From JALZKA01 sp963725035 (GTDB lineage Bacteria; Actinomycetota; Thermoleophilia; Solirubrobacterales; 70-9): 64,000 nucleotides of DNA. Below, piece after piece: positions 52,450 to 61,620 of the stretch (the first letter of the stretch is position 1; each line of letters begins with the position of its first letter). Made by a program: the position numbers and the translations under genes. The notes beneath the pieces were generated by a model, which did not search any database, was not told the origin of the DNA, and saw only the letters and a program-made list of their open reading frames with translations. The stretch is taken from assembly GCA_963725035.1 (NCBI GenBank), contig CAVRWX010000011.1, forward strand, positions 310,001-374,000, written 5' to 3'.

Positions 52450-53232
52450 TCAGTCGGCCATCCGCTGCATGCCGCGCAGCGCGAGGAAGGCGAAGAGCGT
52501 GATGAGACCTGCAAGCGCGACGAGGCCGGGCCACGTCTCGCCCCACGTCACGCCGCCCGTGACGAACCCCTGGCGGACCATCTCGAGGATCTGCGTGACA
52601 GGGTTGATCTCGGAGACCGTCTGCAGCCACGGCTGAAGGAGCGCCTTGGGCGCGAACGAGGTCGTGAACAGGATCGCCACGAACATCCCGGCCTGCATGA
52701 GCGGCGCCGCCCCCTGCGTGCGGAACTTGAGGGCGAGCCAGCACCCGTAGAGCGCTGCGACGGTCCCCATCGCCATCACGCCGAAGAACGCGATGAGGAG
52801 GCCGGGTAGCCCTGGCCAGTTGGCTCCGACCGCAAAGGCGACGCTCAAGAGCACGACCGCCGGCACGAGCGCGCGCACTGACGCTGAGAAGACGAGGCCG
52901 GCCAAAAGGGCGGGCCGCGGCGACGGCGAGGCCAGCAATCGGTCGAACCAGCCTTGCTCGATGTCGCGGGCGAGGTTGACGCCCGTGGCCGCGCCCGTGA
53001 ACCCGGCGCCCTGGAGCAGAGAGACCGGGATCAGAAAGCTCGCGTAGCTTTCTGTCGCAAAGCCGCGGAGGTTGGTCAACTCGCCGAAGACCGAGGTCAG
53101 GCCGAGGAAGAAGATCGTCGGCGCGAGCACGCCGGGTATCGCCGCGCCGGGCACGCGCAGGAGCTCGTTGGCGGAGCGCCTGACAAGCGCGGAGACGGTG
53201 GGCCAGCCGGCCTGGATCGCCGCCGCCGTCAT
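52450..53232 (-). CDS. ABC-2 type exporter permease (second subunit)
   Basis: This 260-residue protein has six membrane spans. ATG 53232 overlaps the upstream permease stop (ATGA). It shows the DrrB-like pattern: GAAIPGVLAPTIFFLGL, the loop RDIEQGWFDRLLASPSPRPALL, and late APKALLQPWLQTVSEINPVTQILEMVRQGF. With the other permease and the ATPase it forms a heteromeric exporter transcribed on the minus strand. Substrate is unknown. Confidence 0.92.
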   Translation of the reverse strand: MTAAAIQAGWPTVSALVRRSANELLRVPGAAIPGVLAPTIFFLGLTSVFGELTNLRGFATESYASFLIPVSLLQGAGFTGAATGVNLARDIEQGWFDRLLASPSPRPALLAGLVFSASVRALVPAVVLLSVAFAVGANWPGLPGLLIAFFGVMAMGTVAALYGCWLALKFRTQGAAPLMQAGMFVAILFTTSFAPKALLQPWLQTVSEINPVTQILEMVRQGFVTGGVTWGETWPGLVALAGLITLFAFLALRGMQRMAD

Positions 53233-54017
53233 CCGCCGGTCCTCAGGCGATGTCTCAGCGCGCCCGCGCTGAGCGCGAGGCTGAACGCGATGATCGCCAG
53301 GATCGAGATGAAGGCCTTCAGCGCGTCCTCGCCCGTGAGCGTCGAGATCACCGGGTCGCGAACGCCCTCGACGATGAACGAGACCGGGTTGTACTCGGCG
53401 ATGCTTGCCGCCGGCTCCTGCATCAGCTCGTACGGGAAGAACGCCGAAGAGAGGAAGAGGATCACGAAGACGAGGGGGAAGAGGCCCTGGACGACCGAGG
53501 CCGATCCCGAGCGGATCGCAATGGCCGCACCGATCCCTCCGAAGGCCACTGCCGAGAGCGTGACGAACAAGATCATGAGGACGATCCCCAGGACGCCTTC
53601 CTCGATCCGTGCTCCGAAGAGCAGGCCGAGGACGATGTAGTAGACGGCCGAGAACGCACCCAGGGCGGCCGTTCCGGCGAGGCGGCCCAGCACCATCGCA
53701 AAGCGCGAGATCGGCGCGGCCAGGAGGCGGTCGGTGAAGCCCATCTCGATGTCCACCGCCAGCGCGATGCCTCCCGAGTTGCCCGCGAGCAGGCACGACT
53801 GGATCATCGCCCCGGCGAGCATGAAGTCGAGGAAGCCGTTCACCTCCGGGAAGCCCGGCAGATCAACGGCCCCCGCAGCTCCGCCGGTCTGCACCGCCAG
53901 CAGAAGCGTCGGGAAGATGATGATCGGCGCCATCAGCTGGGGGCGCCGGAAGGTCTGGCGGATCGAGCGCCTGCCTAGCGCCGCGACGACCCGCGCGTTC
54001 TGGACGAGAGCTCCCAA
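53229..54017 (-). CDS. ABC-2 type exporter permease (first subunit)
   Basis: This 262-residue protein has a TTG start 3 bases after the ATPase gene. Membrane spans surround the loop VDIEMGFTDRLLAAPISRFAMVLGR, and FFPYELMQEPAASIAEYNPVSFIVEGVRD marks the ABC-2 C-terminal signature. It is homologous in layout to the next permease, so the exporter is probably a heterodimer of the two with a shared ATPase. Confidence 0.92.
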   Translation of the reverse strand: MGALVQNARVVAALGRRSIRQTFRRPQLMAPIIIFPTLLLAVQTGGAAGAVDLPGFPEVNGFLDFMLAGAMIQSCLLAGNSGGIALAVDIEMGFTDRLLAAPISRFAMVLGRLAGTAALGAFSAVYYIVLGLLFGARIEEGVLGIVLMILFVTLSAVAFGGIGAAIAIRSGSASVVQGLFPLVFVILFLSSAFFPYELMQEPAASIAEYNPVSFIVEGVRDPVISTLTGEDALKAFISILAIIAFSLALSAGALRHRLRTGG

Positions 54018-54020
54018 GCT

Positions 54021-55001
54021 CTAGCTCTCGGCCGTCGCCGGCTCGGCCTCGGGTGCGGCTTCCTCGTCGTCGCCCTCCAGGTGGTAGCCCGTCTTCTGGA
54101 CGAAGACATCGTCGAGCGTCGGCTCGACCAGGTCAAGGCCCTCCACGGCCAGCCCGGCGTCGTCGAGCGCGCGCACGACGGGCGCAACGCCTGAAGCTCC
54201 CTCGGCGAGCTCGATCAGGAGTAAGCCGTCCTTGGACGGAAGGTCCTTGCCGAGGTTCGCCAGAACCTTTCGCGCCTCGTCCTGGCGGCCGTCGCACACT
54301 GCGATCTCGAGGTGTGGGTTGCCCACCTCGGCCTTCAGCGCGCTCGGGGTGTCCTCGGCGACCAGGAGACCGCCCGCGATGATCCCCACGCGGTCGGCCA
54401 GCTGGTCCGCCTCCTCGAGGTACTGCGTGGTGAGGAAGATCGTCGCGCCGTCGTCGTTCAGCGCCTGGACCTCCTCCCAGATCGCCTTGCGGCTGACCGG
54501 GTCGAGGCCCGTGGTCGGCTCGTCGAGGAAGAGAACGCGCGGCTGATGGACCAGCGCGGATGCAAGGTCGAGCCGACGGCGCATCCCGCCCGAGTACGTG
54601 CCGACGCGGCGGTCCGCCGCGTAGTCGATGTCAACCCGGTTGAGCAGCGCGTCGGCGCGCTTTTCGCCCTCGGCGCGTGAAAGTCCGTGCAGAGTCGCTT
54701 GAAGCCGAATGAGCTCGCGACCGGTCATCAGCGGGTCGAGGGCCGCCTCCTGGAGCGCTACGCCGATCGACTTGCGGACCTCGCTCGCCTCGGAGACGAC
54801 GTCGTGGCCAGCGACCTTCGCGGTGCCGCCCGTGGGGCGCAGGAGCGTGGTGAGCATGCGGACAGTGGTCGTCTTGCCGGCGCCGTTCGGGCCGAGGAAG
54901 GCGTAGATCTCGCCCTCGGCCACGTCGAGGTCGACGCCGCGCACGGCCTTTACCTCGTCACCGAACGCCCTTTCTAACCCCCGAACCTCGATCGCATCCA
55001 T
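54021..55001 (-). CDS. ABC exporter ATP-binding protein (DrrA-like)
   Basis: This 326-residue ATPase has Walker A FLGPNGAGKTTTVRML, signature GTYSGGMRRRLDLASAL, Walker B RVLFLDEPTTGLDP and the switch region FLTTQYLEEADQLADRV. Gln replaces the usual switch His (TTQY), as in many DrrA proteins. The C-terminal extension ends in an acidic tail. It heads a three-gene minus operon with two permeases, as in daunorubicin-type exporters. Confidence 0.93.
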   Translation of the reverse strand: MDAIEVRGLERAFGDEVKAVRGVDLDVAEGEIYAFLGPNGAGKTTTVRMLTTLLRPTGGTAKVAGHDVVSEASEVRKSIGVALQEAALDPLMTGRELIRLQATLHGLSRAEGEKRADALLNRVDIDYAADRRVGTYSGGMRRRLDLASALVHQPRVLFLDEPTTGLDPVSRKAIWEEVQALNDDGATIFLTTQYLEEADQLADRVGIIAGGLLVAEDTPSALKAEVGNPHLEIAVCDGRQDEARKVLANLGKDLPSKDGLLLIELAEGASGVAPVVRALDDAGLAVEGLDLVEPTLDDVFVQKTGYHLEGDDEEAAPEAEPATAES

Positions 55002-55158
55002 TGGCGCCCGAGTCTAGGGCGCCGCCTGAGAGGCAAACGTGCGGCCTGCACGCTCCGTCCCGGCTGGGCCTCGTTATGGGACCAGGACGATGTGCCTGGG
55101 TATCGTTTTCAACCGCAACTCACGCCCCCGATCGCGTGTTGCCCATAGAGAGCCGAAC

Positions 55159-55920
55159 GTGAACCGATCCGCTATTTCCATCATTTCCGCGCTTGTGGCG
55201 ACCGCCCTGGTCGTTGCGGCCGGAGCTGCCTTCGCCGCCGGCGGCGGGGGTGGCGGCGGAGGGGGAGGTGGCACGAAGGTCTTCGGAAAGGGCGACTCGA
55301 AGCTCAAGCCGTTCTGTCAGAAGGGCCGCGAGTACGGCACTTGCCTGGTTGTGGGCAGCCTCACAACCTTCATCAACAAGCTCGGGGAGAAGAAGCATCC
55401 CTTCGTCGCTCCAAAGGACGGCAGGATCGTCGCCTGGTCGATCGAGCTGGGCCATAAGCCAAGCCACAGGTCCCCCAAGGGCAACCCGGAAGGCAAGAGC
55501 AATCTCGAGTTCTTCCAGGACCTTTTCGGCAGCGAGAGGTACGGCAAGGGGCCAGTGGCGCGCCTCGCGATCCTCAAGCGACAGGGCAGCGGAGTCGAGT
55601 TCAAGCTCGTCGACCAGAGCCCGACCGAGAAGCTTTCAGGCCCGTTCTACAACAAGGACACCGTAATCACGCTGGAGCGGCCCCTCCCCATCAAGAAGGG
55701 CGAGATCGTCGGCCTGTCGAGCATGACGTGGATCCCGATGCTCAAGCCGCATAAGAGGGGCGACGGGAAGAGCGCCTGGCGAACGAACTTGAAGAAGGGC
55801 GACTGCAACGACCAGGGCATCATCGCCGGCAATCCGCAGAAGAAGGTGGGCTCAATCCGCGAGTACGGCTGCCAATTCTCCGACCGCCTCTTCTACAAGG
55901 CTTGGTTCGTCCCGAACTAG
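55159..55920 (+). CDS. secreted protein of unknown function with poly-glycine N-terminus
   Basis: This 253-residue protein starts at GTG 55159. The signal peptide (RSAISIISALVATALVVAAGAAFA) ends before a run of about 12 glycines. The mature part is basic with four cysteines (FCQ, GTCLVVGS, GDCN, YGCQF) that could form two disulfides. Conserved-looking aromatic segments include FVAPKDGRIVAWSIEL and FYNKDTVITLERPLPIKKGEIVGL. The composition suggests a beta-rich extracellular domain. I recognise no family. Its stop shares a CTAG with the convergent zinc-ribbon gene. Confidence 0.75.
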   Translation: MNRSAISIISALVATALVVAAGAAFAAGGGGGGGGGGGTKVFGKGDSKLKPFCQKGREYGTCLVVGSLTTFINKLGEKKHPFVAPKDGRIVAWSIELGHKPSHRSPKGNPEGKSNLEFFQDLFGSERYGKGPVARLAILKRQGSGVEFKLVDQSPTEKLSGPFYNKDTVITLERPLPIKKGEIVGLSSMTWIPMLKPHKRGDGKSAWRTNLKKGDCNDQGIIAGNPQKKVGSIREYGCQFSDRLFYKAWFVPN

Positions 55921-56192
55921 GCCGGCTGGCCGAGCGGTTCCTGGCGCTTGCCGCAGTACGGGCAGTCGGCGACGTCGACGCCGATCATCTGCTCGCAGCG
56001 TGAGCAGAGCCTGAGGTTCTCCGGCGTGCGAATGAGCTTCGACGGCGACTCGGAGAGCGGCAGCGGGCGCGCGACGGGCTCCATTTCCTCGCCCGTCACC
56101 GAATCGACGTAGACGCCGTCGGGGCTCACGGGCGCGATCGCCTCGCGGCCCGAGGCCGGTGCCCGAAGGCGGTATGTCTCCTTCTCTGCCAT
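55917..56192 (-). CDS. zinc-ribbon protein of unknown function
   Basis: This 91-residue protein starts at ATG 56192. The C-terminal LRLCSRCEQMIGVDVADCPYCGKRQ holds two C-x2-C knuckles, a rubredoxin-like zinc ribbon. The N-terminal half is polar with no membrane span. It could bind RNA, DNA or protein; nothing assigns a role. A longer open frame upstream is GC-rich without conservation. Confidence 0.75.
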   Translation of the reverse strand: MAEKETYRLRAPASGREAIAPVSPDGVYVDSVTGEEMEPVARPLPLSESPSKLIRTPENLRLCSRCEQMIGVDVADCPYCGKRQEPLGQPA

Positions 56193-56304
56193 CGCCGGGA
56201 AATCTATCCGAGCGGGTGGCGGTGAAGCGCCTCGGGCCCCAGCTCGGACGGCCGCGGGTAATGGTCGCCGTAATCCACGCGGCGATCCTAAGGAGATAGG
56301 CCGT

Positions 56305-56340
56305 GGTGCCAGGCACCGTGCCTGGCACGGTGCTGGCACG
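56305..56340. repeat. cluster of GTGCC-A/T-GGCAC palindromes
   Basis: GGTGCCAGGCACC (56305-56317) and GTGCCTGGCAC (56318-56328) are adjacent palindromes of the same motif with A or T at the centre. A partial GTGCTGGCAC follows. They lie just upstream of a glycosyltransferase gene in a 168-base gap. They resemble REP-type elements and could form a cruciform or hairpin. Confidence 0.65.
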
Positions 56341-56360
56341 GACACGTAGGGTTGGGCGCC

Positions 56361-57896
56361 GTGAGGGTGCTGATCTTCCATGGGTACCTGCTCTCGGGGA
56401 CGGGGTCGAACGTCTACAACGCGAGCCTGGCCCGTGCCATGCGCGGGATGGGTCACGAGGTCCACCTCGTCTGCCAGGACCGCGATGCCGGAGATCTCGA
56501 GTGGGTCGACTTCGCGGGCGACTGGGACTCGGGCGAGCTTCAGGTGCACGCGGCGGGTGATGAGCCGGCCGAGGATGCCGGCTCGGCAACCGTGTACACG
56601 CCCGACATCGGCGGCCTCCTTCCAGTCTTCGTCCGCGACCGCTACTCGGGCTTCGAGGTGAAGACGTTCTCAGAGCTCTCCGACGAGGAGATCGAGAGCT
56701 ACATCCACGCGAACGCCCAGGCTGTGGGCGATGTCGTTGCTCGGGCCGGAGCACCCGACGCGGCGCTCGCAAACCACCTGGTGACCGCGCCCCTGATCAT
56801 GGAGCGTGCGGGCGTGCCGTTCGCCGTCAAGGTCCACGGGTCGGACCTCTCCTACACGGTGATCCCGGAGCTCGAGCGCTTCGGCCCGATGGCGCGGGAC
56901 GGGGCGCGTGCGGCGCGAGGGATCCTGGTCGGCTCCGACCATATCGCCGAACGATTGCGTGAGGCGGTGGATGAGCCCGCCGTCAACGCCAAGGTGCGGC
57001 TTGGCCCTCCTGGCGTCGACACCGAGCTGTTCGCGGCGATCGCGCGCGAGGATGGACCGGAGCGCCTGCGCGATCTCGCGGCCGATCTCGAGCAGGGCGA
57101 GGACGCCGTGGCCGAAGGCGAGAGCTCCTGGGATCGCGATCGCGCCGAGGCGGCGGCCGCCGTGCGCTGGCTGGCCGAGACCGAGGGGCCGCGCGTCGTC
57201 TTCGTCGGCAAGCTGATCGTCTCCAAGGGGATCGACCTACTGGTCGCCGCCTGGCCGCTAGTCCACGCGCGCTTCCCCGACGCGCGGTTGATGCTTTGCG
57301 GCTTCGGCGCCTACCGCGAGGGCGTCGAGAACCTGATCACGGCGCTTGAGCAGGGAGATATCGAGGGCGCCCGGGGGATCGCGCATCGCGGGCGTGCTCT
57401 CGAGGGCGGGGAGATGAAGCCGCTCGAGATGCTCGCGAAGTTCCTGGCCGATCCGCCGCCGAACTACGCCGAGTTCGCCAAGGACGCTGCGGGCTCGATT
57501 GCCCTCAGCGGACGCCTCGAGCACTCAGAGGTCGGGCGGCTGGTGCCGGCATGCGACGCGCTCGTTTTCCCATCGACCCACCCCGAGGCCTTCGGCATGG
57601 TCGCTGCCGAGGCTGCATCCGCTGGAGTCCTTCCAGTTTCCGCGGCGCACTCGGGCGCGCTCGAGGTCAGCCGCGCGCTCATGGACGGCCTGCCCGACGA
57701 GGTGGCGGGCCTGGTCTCGTTCAGGCTCGACGACTCAGCGATCGAGTCGATCGCCGCCCGGCTCAACATCTGGCTGGGCCTGGATCCGCACGCCCGGCGC
57801 CTCACCCGGATGGGCCTCCGCGACACGGCGAAGCGCCTATGGGGGTGGGAGGAGGTCGCCCGCAAGGTGATCGCCGCGGCAAAGGGCGATGACTAG
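56361..57896 (+). CDS. GT4-family glycosyltransferase
   Basis: This 511-residue GT-B enzyme starts at GTG 56361 (RVLIFHGYLLSGTGSNVYNASLARAM). The C-terminal half carries the GT4 pattern: VVFVGKLIVSKGIDLLVAAWPLV, a long insertion of about 60 residues, then RLEHSEVGRLVPACDALVFPS and the E-x7-E-type THPEAFGMVAAEAASAG. It uses a nucleotide-sugar donor in the cytosol. A charged insertion near residues 235-280 is unusual. The acceptor is unknown. Confidence 0.9.
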   Translation: MRVLIFHGYLLSGTGSNVYNASLARAMRGMGHEVHLVCQDRDAGDLEWVDFAGDWDSGELQVHAAGDEPAEDAGSATVYTPDIGGLLPVFVRDRYSGFEVKTFSELSDEEIESYIHANAQAVGDVVARAGAPDAALANHLVTAPLIMERAGVPFAVKVHGSDLSYTVIPELERFGPMARDGARAARGILVGSDHIAERLREAVDEPAVNAKVRLGPPGVDTELFAAIAREDGPERLRDLAADLEQGEDAVAEGESSWDRDRAEAAAAVRWLAETEGPRVVFVGKLIVSKGIDLLVAAWPLVHARFPDARLMLCGFGAYREGVENLITALEQGDIEGARGIAHRGRALEGGEMKPLEMLAKFLADPPPNYAEFAKDAAGSIALSGRLEHSEVGRLVPACDALVFPSTHPEAFGMVAAEAASAGVLPVSAAHSGALEVSRALMDGLPDEVAGLVSFRLDDSAIESIAARLNIWLGLDPHARRLTRMGLRDTAKRLWGWEEVARKVIAAAKGDD

Positions 57897-57945
57897 TGCT
57901 GATCGTGGCCTGAACCTCCGCCGAGTCTGAATAGAATGCCGCGCG

Positions 57946-58746
57946 GTGACCCGGGCCACCTATCTAAAGCTGATCGGACTCATGCTCGTCCTCACGGTCG
58001 TGCAGTCCGTGATCATGTTGATCCCCGACTGGAACGGCATGCAGGGCTCGGCCGAGGCGGACGAGATCGACCTGCTTCTGGACGTGATGATCGTGCTCTC
58101 GTCGTTCGTCTTCGCGATCGTCATCGTGATGCTCGGCTACTGCATCTACAAGTACCGCGCGAAGCCTGGCGACGAATCTGACGGCAAGCCCATCCACGGC
58201 AATACGAAGCTTGAGATCGCCTGGACCCTGATCCCGACGGTCATCGTCCTCTTCGCGGCGGCCTACTCATGGGTGATCCTTGACGACATCGAGGCCGAGG
58301 CCTCCGACCAGCTGCCGGTGAACGTGACCGCGCAGCAGTTCAAGTGGACCTTCGAGTACCCCGAGACGGGCGTCGTCTCGGACGAGTTCCACGTCCCGTC
58401 CGGCACCCAGCTCGAGCTCAACCTCACCGCGCTCGAGGTCCTTCACTCCTTCTGGGTGCCCGAATGGCGGATCAAGCGCGACCTGGTGCCGATCGCCGAA
58501 GGCAACCCGTCGGACGTCGACAACATCGTTCGCGTTACGCCGGACGTCGAGGGGGAGTACGCCCTGATCTGCACCGAGTACTGCGGCTGGGGCCACGCGA
58601 CGATGCGGGCGCACGTGGTCGTCGAATCGCAGGAGGAGTTCGACGCCTGGATGGCAGAGCAGGAAGCAGCACAGGCAGGTACTCCTACCGAGGAAGCCGC
58701 GGACGCTGAGGCGGCCGCGGACGACGAGGGGGCGAGCGACGAATGA
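57946..58746 (+). CDS. coxB: cytochrome c oxidase subunit II
   Basis: This 266-residue protein has a GTG start. Two membrane spans (about 8-26 and 44-66) are followed by the cupredoxin domain. The CuA site is complete: His in LEVLHSFWVPEW, then CTEYCGWGHATM with both cysteines, the Glu carbonyl, His and Met. It takes electrons from cytochrome c outside the membrane and passes them to subunit I. The C-terminus is an acidic Ala/Glu tail. ATGA overlap with coxA. Confidence 0.95.
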   Translation: MTRATYLKLIGLMLVLTVVQSVIMLIPDWNGMQGSAEADEIDLLLDVMIVLSSFVFAIVIVMLGYCIYKYRAKPGDESDGKPIHGNTKLEIAWTLIPTVIVLFAAAYSWVILDDIEAEASDQLPVNVTAQQFKWTFEYPETGVVSDEFHVPSGTQLELNLTALEVLHSFWVPEWRIKRDLVPIAEGNPSDVDNIVRVTPDVEGEYALICTEYCGWGHATMRAHVVVESQEEFDAWMAEQEAAQAGTPTEEAADAEAAADDEGASDE

Positions 58747-60665
58747 GCATCCTGTGGCGTAACCCGGGCATGATCCGCGCGCTCTTCGGCTTCGTGGTCG
58801 GCGGCGCGCTGGGCTTCGGCCTGGTCGTCGCGCTCCGCGCGATCTCGGGCCTCGAGATCTACCAGACCGAGCAGACCGGCTACCCGCACGTCGTCGTGCC
58901 CGCGATCACCGCCCCGCTCGGCTTCCTGGTCGGCATGGGCTGCTTCTCGTACTGGTTCCGCTGGGCCGGTGGCGCTCCCACGATCCCCGAGGACCACGCC
59001 CAGCACGGGGCCAAGGAGTGGAAGGACTACTTCCGCTTCAACACCGATCACAAGGTGATCGGCATCCAGTACATCTGCACGACGTTCTTCTTCTTCATCT
59101 GCGGCGGCCTGGCCGCGATGACCGTGCGGGCCGAGCTCGCCAACCCCGGCACGCAGATCGTCGATCCGGGCTTCTTCGGCGGCCTCTTCTCGACGCACGC
59201 CGCGTTCATGATCTTCCTGTTCATCATCCCCGTCTTCGCGGGGATCGCGAACTACGTCCTGCCGCTGATGATCGGCGCGCCGGACATGGCGTTCCCCCGC
59301 CTGAACGCGCTGTCGTTCTGGATGCTGCCGATGGCGGGCCTGCTCTTCATGGCCTCCTACTTCGTCCCGGGCGGCGCCTTCGACGCGGGCTGGACCGGCT
59401 ACGCGCCGCTCTCGACCGGGGCGCCGTTAGGACAGTCGTTCTTCAACCTGGGAGTGCAGTTCGCCGGCGCCTCGTCGGTGGCGACCGCCTTGAACTTCCT
59501 GGTGACGATCATCACCATGCGTGCGCCCGGAATGACGTTCTGGCGCATGCCGCTCCTCGTCTGGGCGAACCTCTCGACCTCGCTCCTGGTCGTCGCGGCG
59601 ACGCCCTTCATCGCCGGCGTCCAGTTCATGGTCCTCTTCGATCGCGCGCTCCACACCAACTTCTTCAACGAGGCAGCCGGAGGTGACGTGCTGAGCTACC
59701 AGCACATCTTCTGGTTCTACTCCCACCCGGCCGTCTACATCATGATGTTGCCCGGGTTCGGGATCATCTCCGAGGTCTTATCGACCCACGCCCGAAAACC
59801 GATCTTCGGCTATCGCCTGATGGCGCTCGCGCTGATCGGGATCGTGGTCCTCTCCTACACCGTGTGGGCGCACCACATGTTCGTCTCGGGCATGTTCAGC
59901 TGGCTCCGCGTGCCGATGATGATCACGACGCTGCTCATCGCGGTGCCGACCGGGATCAAGATCTTCTCGTGGTTAGCGACGCTGTTCGATTCTGTGCTCC
60001 ACCTGAAATCGACCTCCATGCTGTTCGCGCTCGGGTTCATCGTGACCTTCGTCGTGGGCGGGATCTCGGGCGTGATGCTGGGCATGGTGCCTCTCGACAT
60101 CCACATGTCGGACACGTACTTCATCGTCGCTCACATCCACTTCGTGCTCTTCGGCGGCTCGGTCTTCACGATCTTCGCGGGCATCTACCACTGGTTCCCG
60201 AAGATGACCGGGCGCATGTACGACGAACGGCTCGGGCGGGCGCACTTCTGGCTCACCCTGGTCGGGATGCTCGGCACCTTCGTGCCGATGCACTGGATCG
60301 GCCTCGAGGGCATGCCGCGCCGCGTCGCCGACTACGCGGAGCAGTTCGCCGAGTGGAACCTGGTGATCTCGATCTTCTCGTTCATCCTGGGCGCCGCGCA
60401 GCTGATCTTCATCTACAACGTCGTCGTCAGCTGGAAGTGGGGCCCGAAGGCGGGCGACAACCCGTGGAACGCGAAGACGATCGAGTGGCTGGTCTCATCG
60501 CCGCCGCCGGTCTACAACTTCGACGAGATCCCGCGCGTCGTCGGCGGCCCGTACGAGTTCGGCGTGCCCGGAGCACGCCACGCGATCATGCATGGCGAGG
60601 AGGGGCATGAGGTCGCCGAGCCCGAGCCCGCCACCGTAGGAACTACCTCGGGCGCGGCGACGTGA
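58743..60665 (+). CDS. coxA: cytochrome c oxidase subunit I, A2-type haem-copper oxidase
   Basis: This 640-residue protein pumps protons while reducing oxygen. Haem and copper ligands are visible: His in LFSTHAAFMIFLF, the CuB His in IFWFYSHPAVYIMMLPGFGI and WAHHMFVSGM, and the two haem His in VAHIHFVLFGG. Where A1 oxidases have GHPEVY, this protein has YSHPAVY, so the D-channel Glu is absent and a Tyr-Ser pair is present, the mark of the A2 subclass. An extra N-terminal part adds two spans. Length is long for CoxA. Confidence 0.96.
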   Translation: MSILWRNPGMIRALFGFVVGGALGFGLVVALRAISGLEIYQTEQTGYPHVVVPAITAPLGFLVGMGCFSYWFRWAGGAPTIPEDHAQHGAKEWKDYFRFNTDHKVIGIQYICTTFFFFICGGLAAMTVRAELANPGTQIVDPGFFGGLFSTHAAFMIFLFIIPVFAGIANYVLPLMIGAPDMAFPRLNALSFWMLPMAGLLFMASYFVPGGAFDAGWTGYAPLSTGAPLGQSFFNLGVQFAGASSVATALNFLVTIITMRAPGMTFWRMPLLVWANLSTSLLVVAATPFIAGVQFMVLFDRALHTNFFNEAAGGDVLSYQHIFWFYSHPAVYIMMLPGFGIISEVLSTHARKPIFGYRLMALALIGIVVLSYTVWAHHMFVSGMFSWLRVPMMITTLLIAVPTGIKIFSWLATLFDSVLHLKSTSMLFALGFIVTFVVGGISGVMLGMVPLDIHMSDTYFIVAHIHFVLFGGSVFTIFAGIYHWFPKMTGRMYDERLGRAHFWLTLVGMLGTFVPMHWIGLEGMPRRVADYAEQFAEWNLVISIFSFILGAAQLIFIYNVVVSWKWGPKAGDNPWNAKTIEWLVSSPPPVYNFDEIPRVVGGPYEFGVPGARHAIMHGEEGHEVAEPEPATVGTTSGAAT

Positions 60666-61620
60666 CCGACGCTGCTCACAACGGCGCCGAGGGGCCCCGC
60701 GACTCGCGGGCGGCACCGTCCTCGTCTTCCTGAACGAGGTCGCGGGCGGCCGCAAGCTCCTGAGCCAGGTCCGCGAGCGGGTCGAGGCGGGTGCCGAGCG
60801 CATCGCCATCGCCGCCCCGCAGAACCAGCCGGTCGCTGGGCAGATCGTCGACCGCTCCGAGCTCGCCGACGCTGCCAAGAGCCGCGTCGAGGTAACGCAG
60901 TCGGTGTTCGCCGAGTTCGGGATCGAGGCGGAAGGCGCCATCATGGACCCCGATCCGCTCCTCGCCATCGATGATGCGATCCGCGCCTTCGAGCCGGCCG
61001 AGGTGCTTCTCTCGTGCCTCACGGAGTCCCGCTACGGCATGACACGGCGCAACCTCGTCGACTGGGCGCAAGGCGCGTTCGAGATTCCGATCACGCACGT
61101 CCCGGTCCGCCTCGACGACGACGCGATCCGCTGGGACGTCACGCACACGCTGGTGGTGGCGACGCAGACGGTTGCTTCAGGCGACCTCTTGGGGCGCCTC
61201 AAGTCGCGTGCCGCTGAGAGCCCACACCGCTACACGTTCATCTGCCCGCGCTCGGGCCAGCTCTCGCGCGTGGAGGTCTGCGAGCGCCTCGCCCGCACCC
61301 TCGCCGAGATGTACCGCTCCGACATCGACGCCACGGGCCAGCCCATGAGCCCCGCGCCGTTCGCCGCCGTCCAGAACGCGATCGCGCACTACCGCGTCGA
61401 CGAGATCCTGATCTCGACCCTCGCGGGCGAGCAGTCCGTCTGGCTCGAGGAAGGGCTCATCGACCGGGTGCACGACATCACCGACAAGCCCGTCGAGCAC
61501 GTTGAGGCGGGCGGCGACGTCGCTCCGCGCGCCGTGCCCGACGCCGAGGCTTCCGAGGCGCCCGGCGAGGGCCGCGAAGAGGGCGTCACGGTTGGCGACA
61601 CCGCAGGGGAGGCCCACTGA
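60662..61620 (+). CDS. tandem UspA-like domain protein (apparent -1 shift near 60690)
   Basis: GTG 60662 overlaps the coxA stop (GTGA). After about 14 residues the frame steps back by one base and continues TVLVFLNEVAGGRKLLSQVRERV. Two similar alpha/beta domains of about 120 residues follow; the second starts HTLVVATQTVASGDLLGRLKSR. Both contain DEILIS- or EVLLS-type strands found in UspA-like proteins. It is soluble and lies between coxA and coxC, so a role in oxidase assembly or regulation is plausible but unproven. A third related domain is at 62390-63043. Confidence 0.7.
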
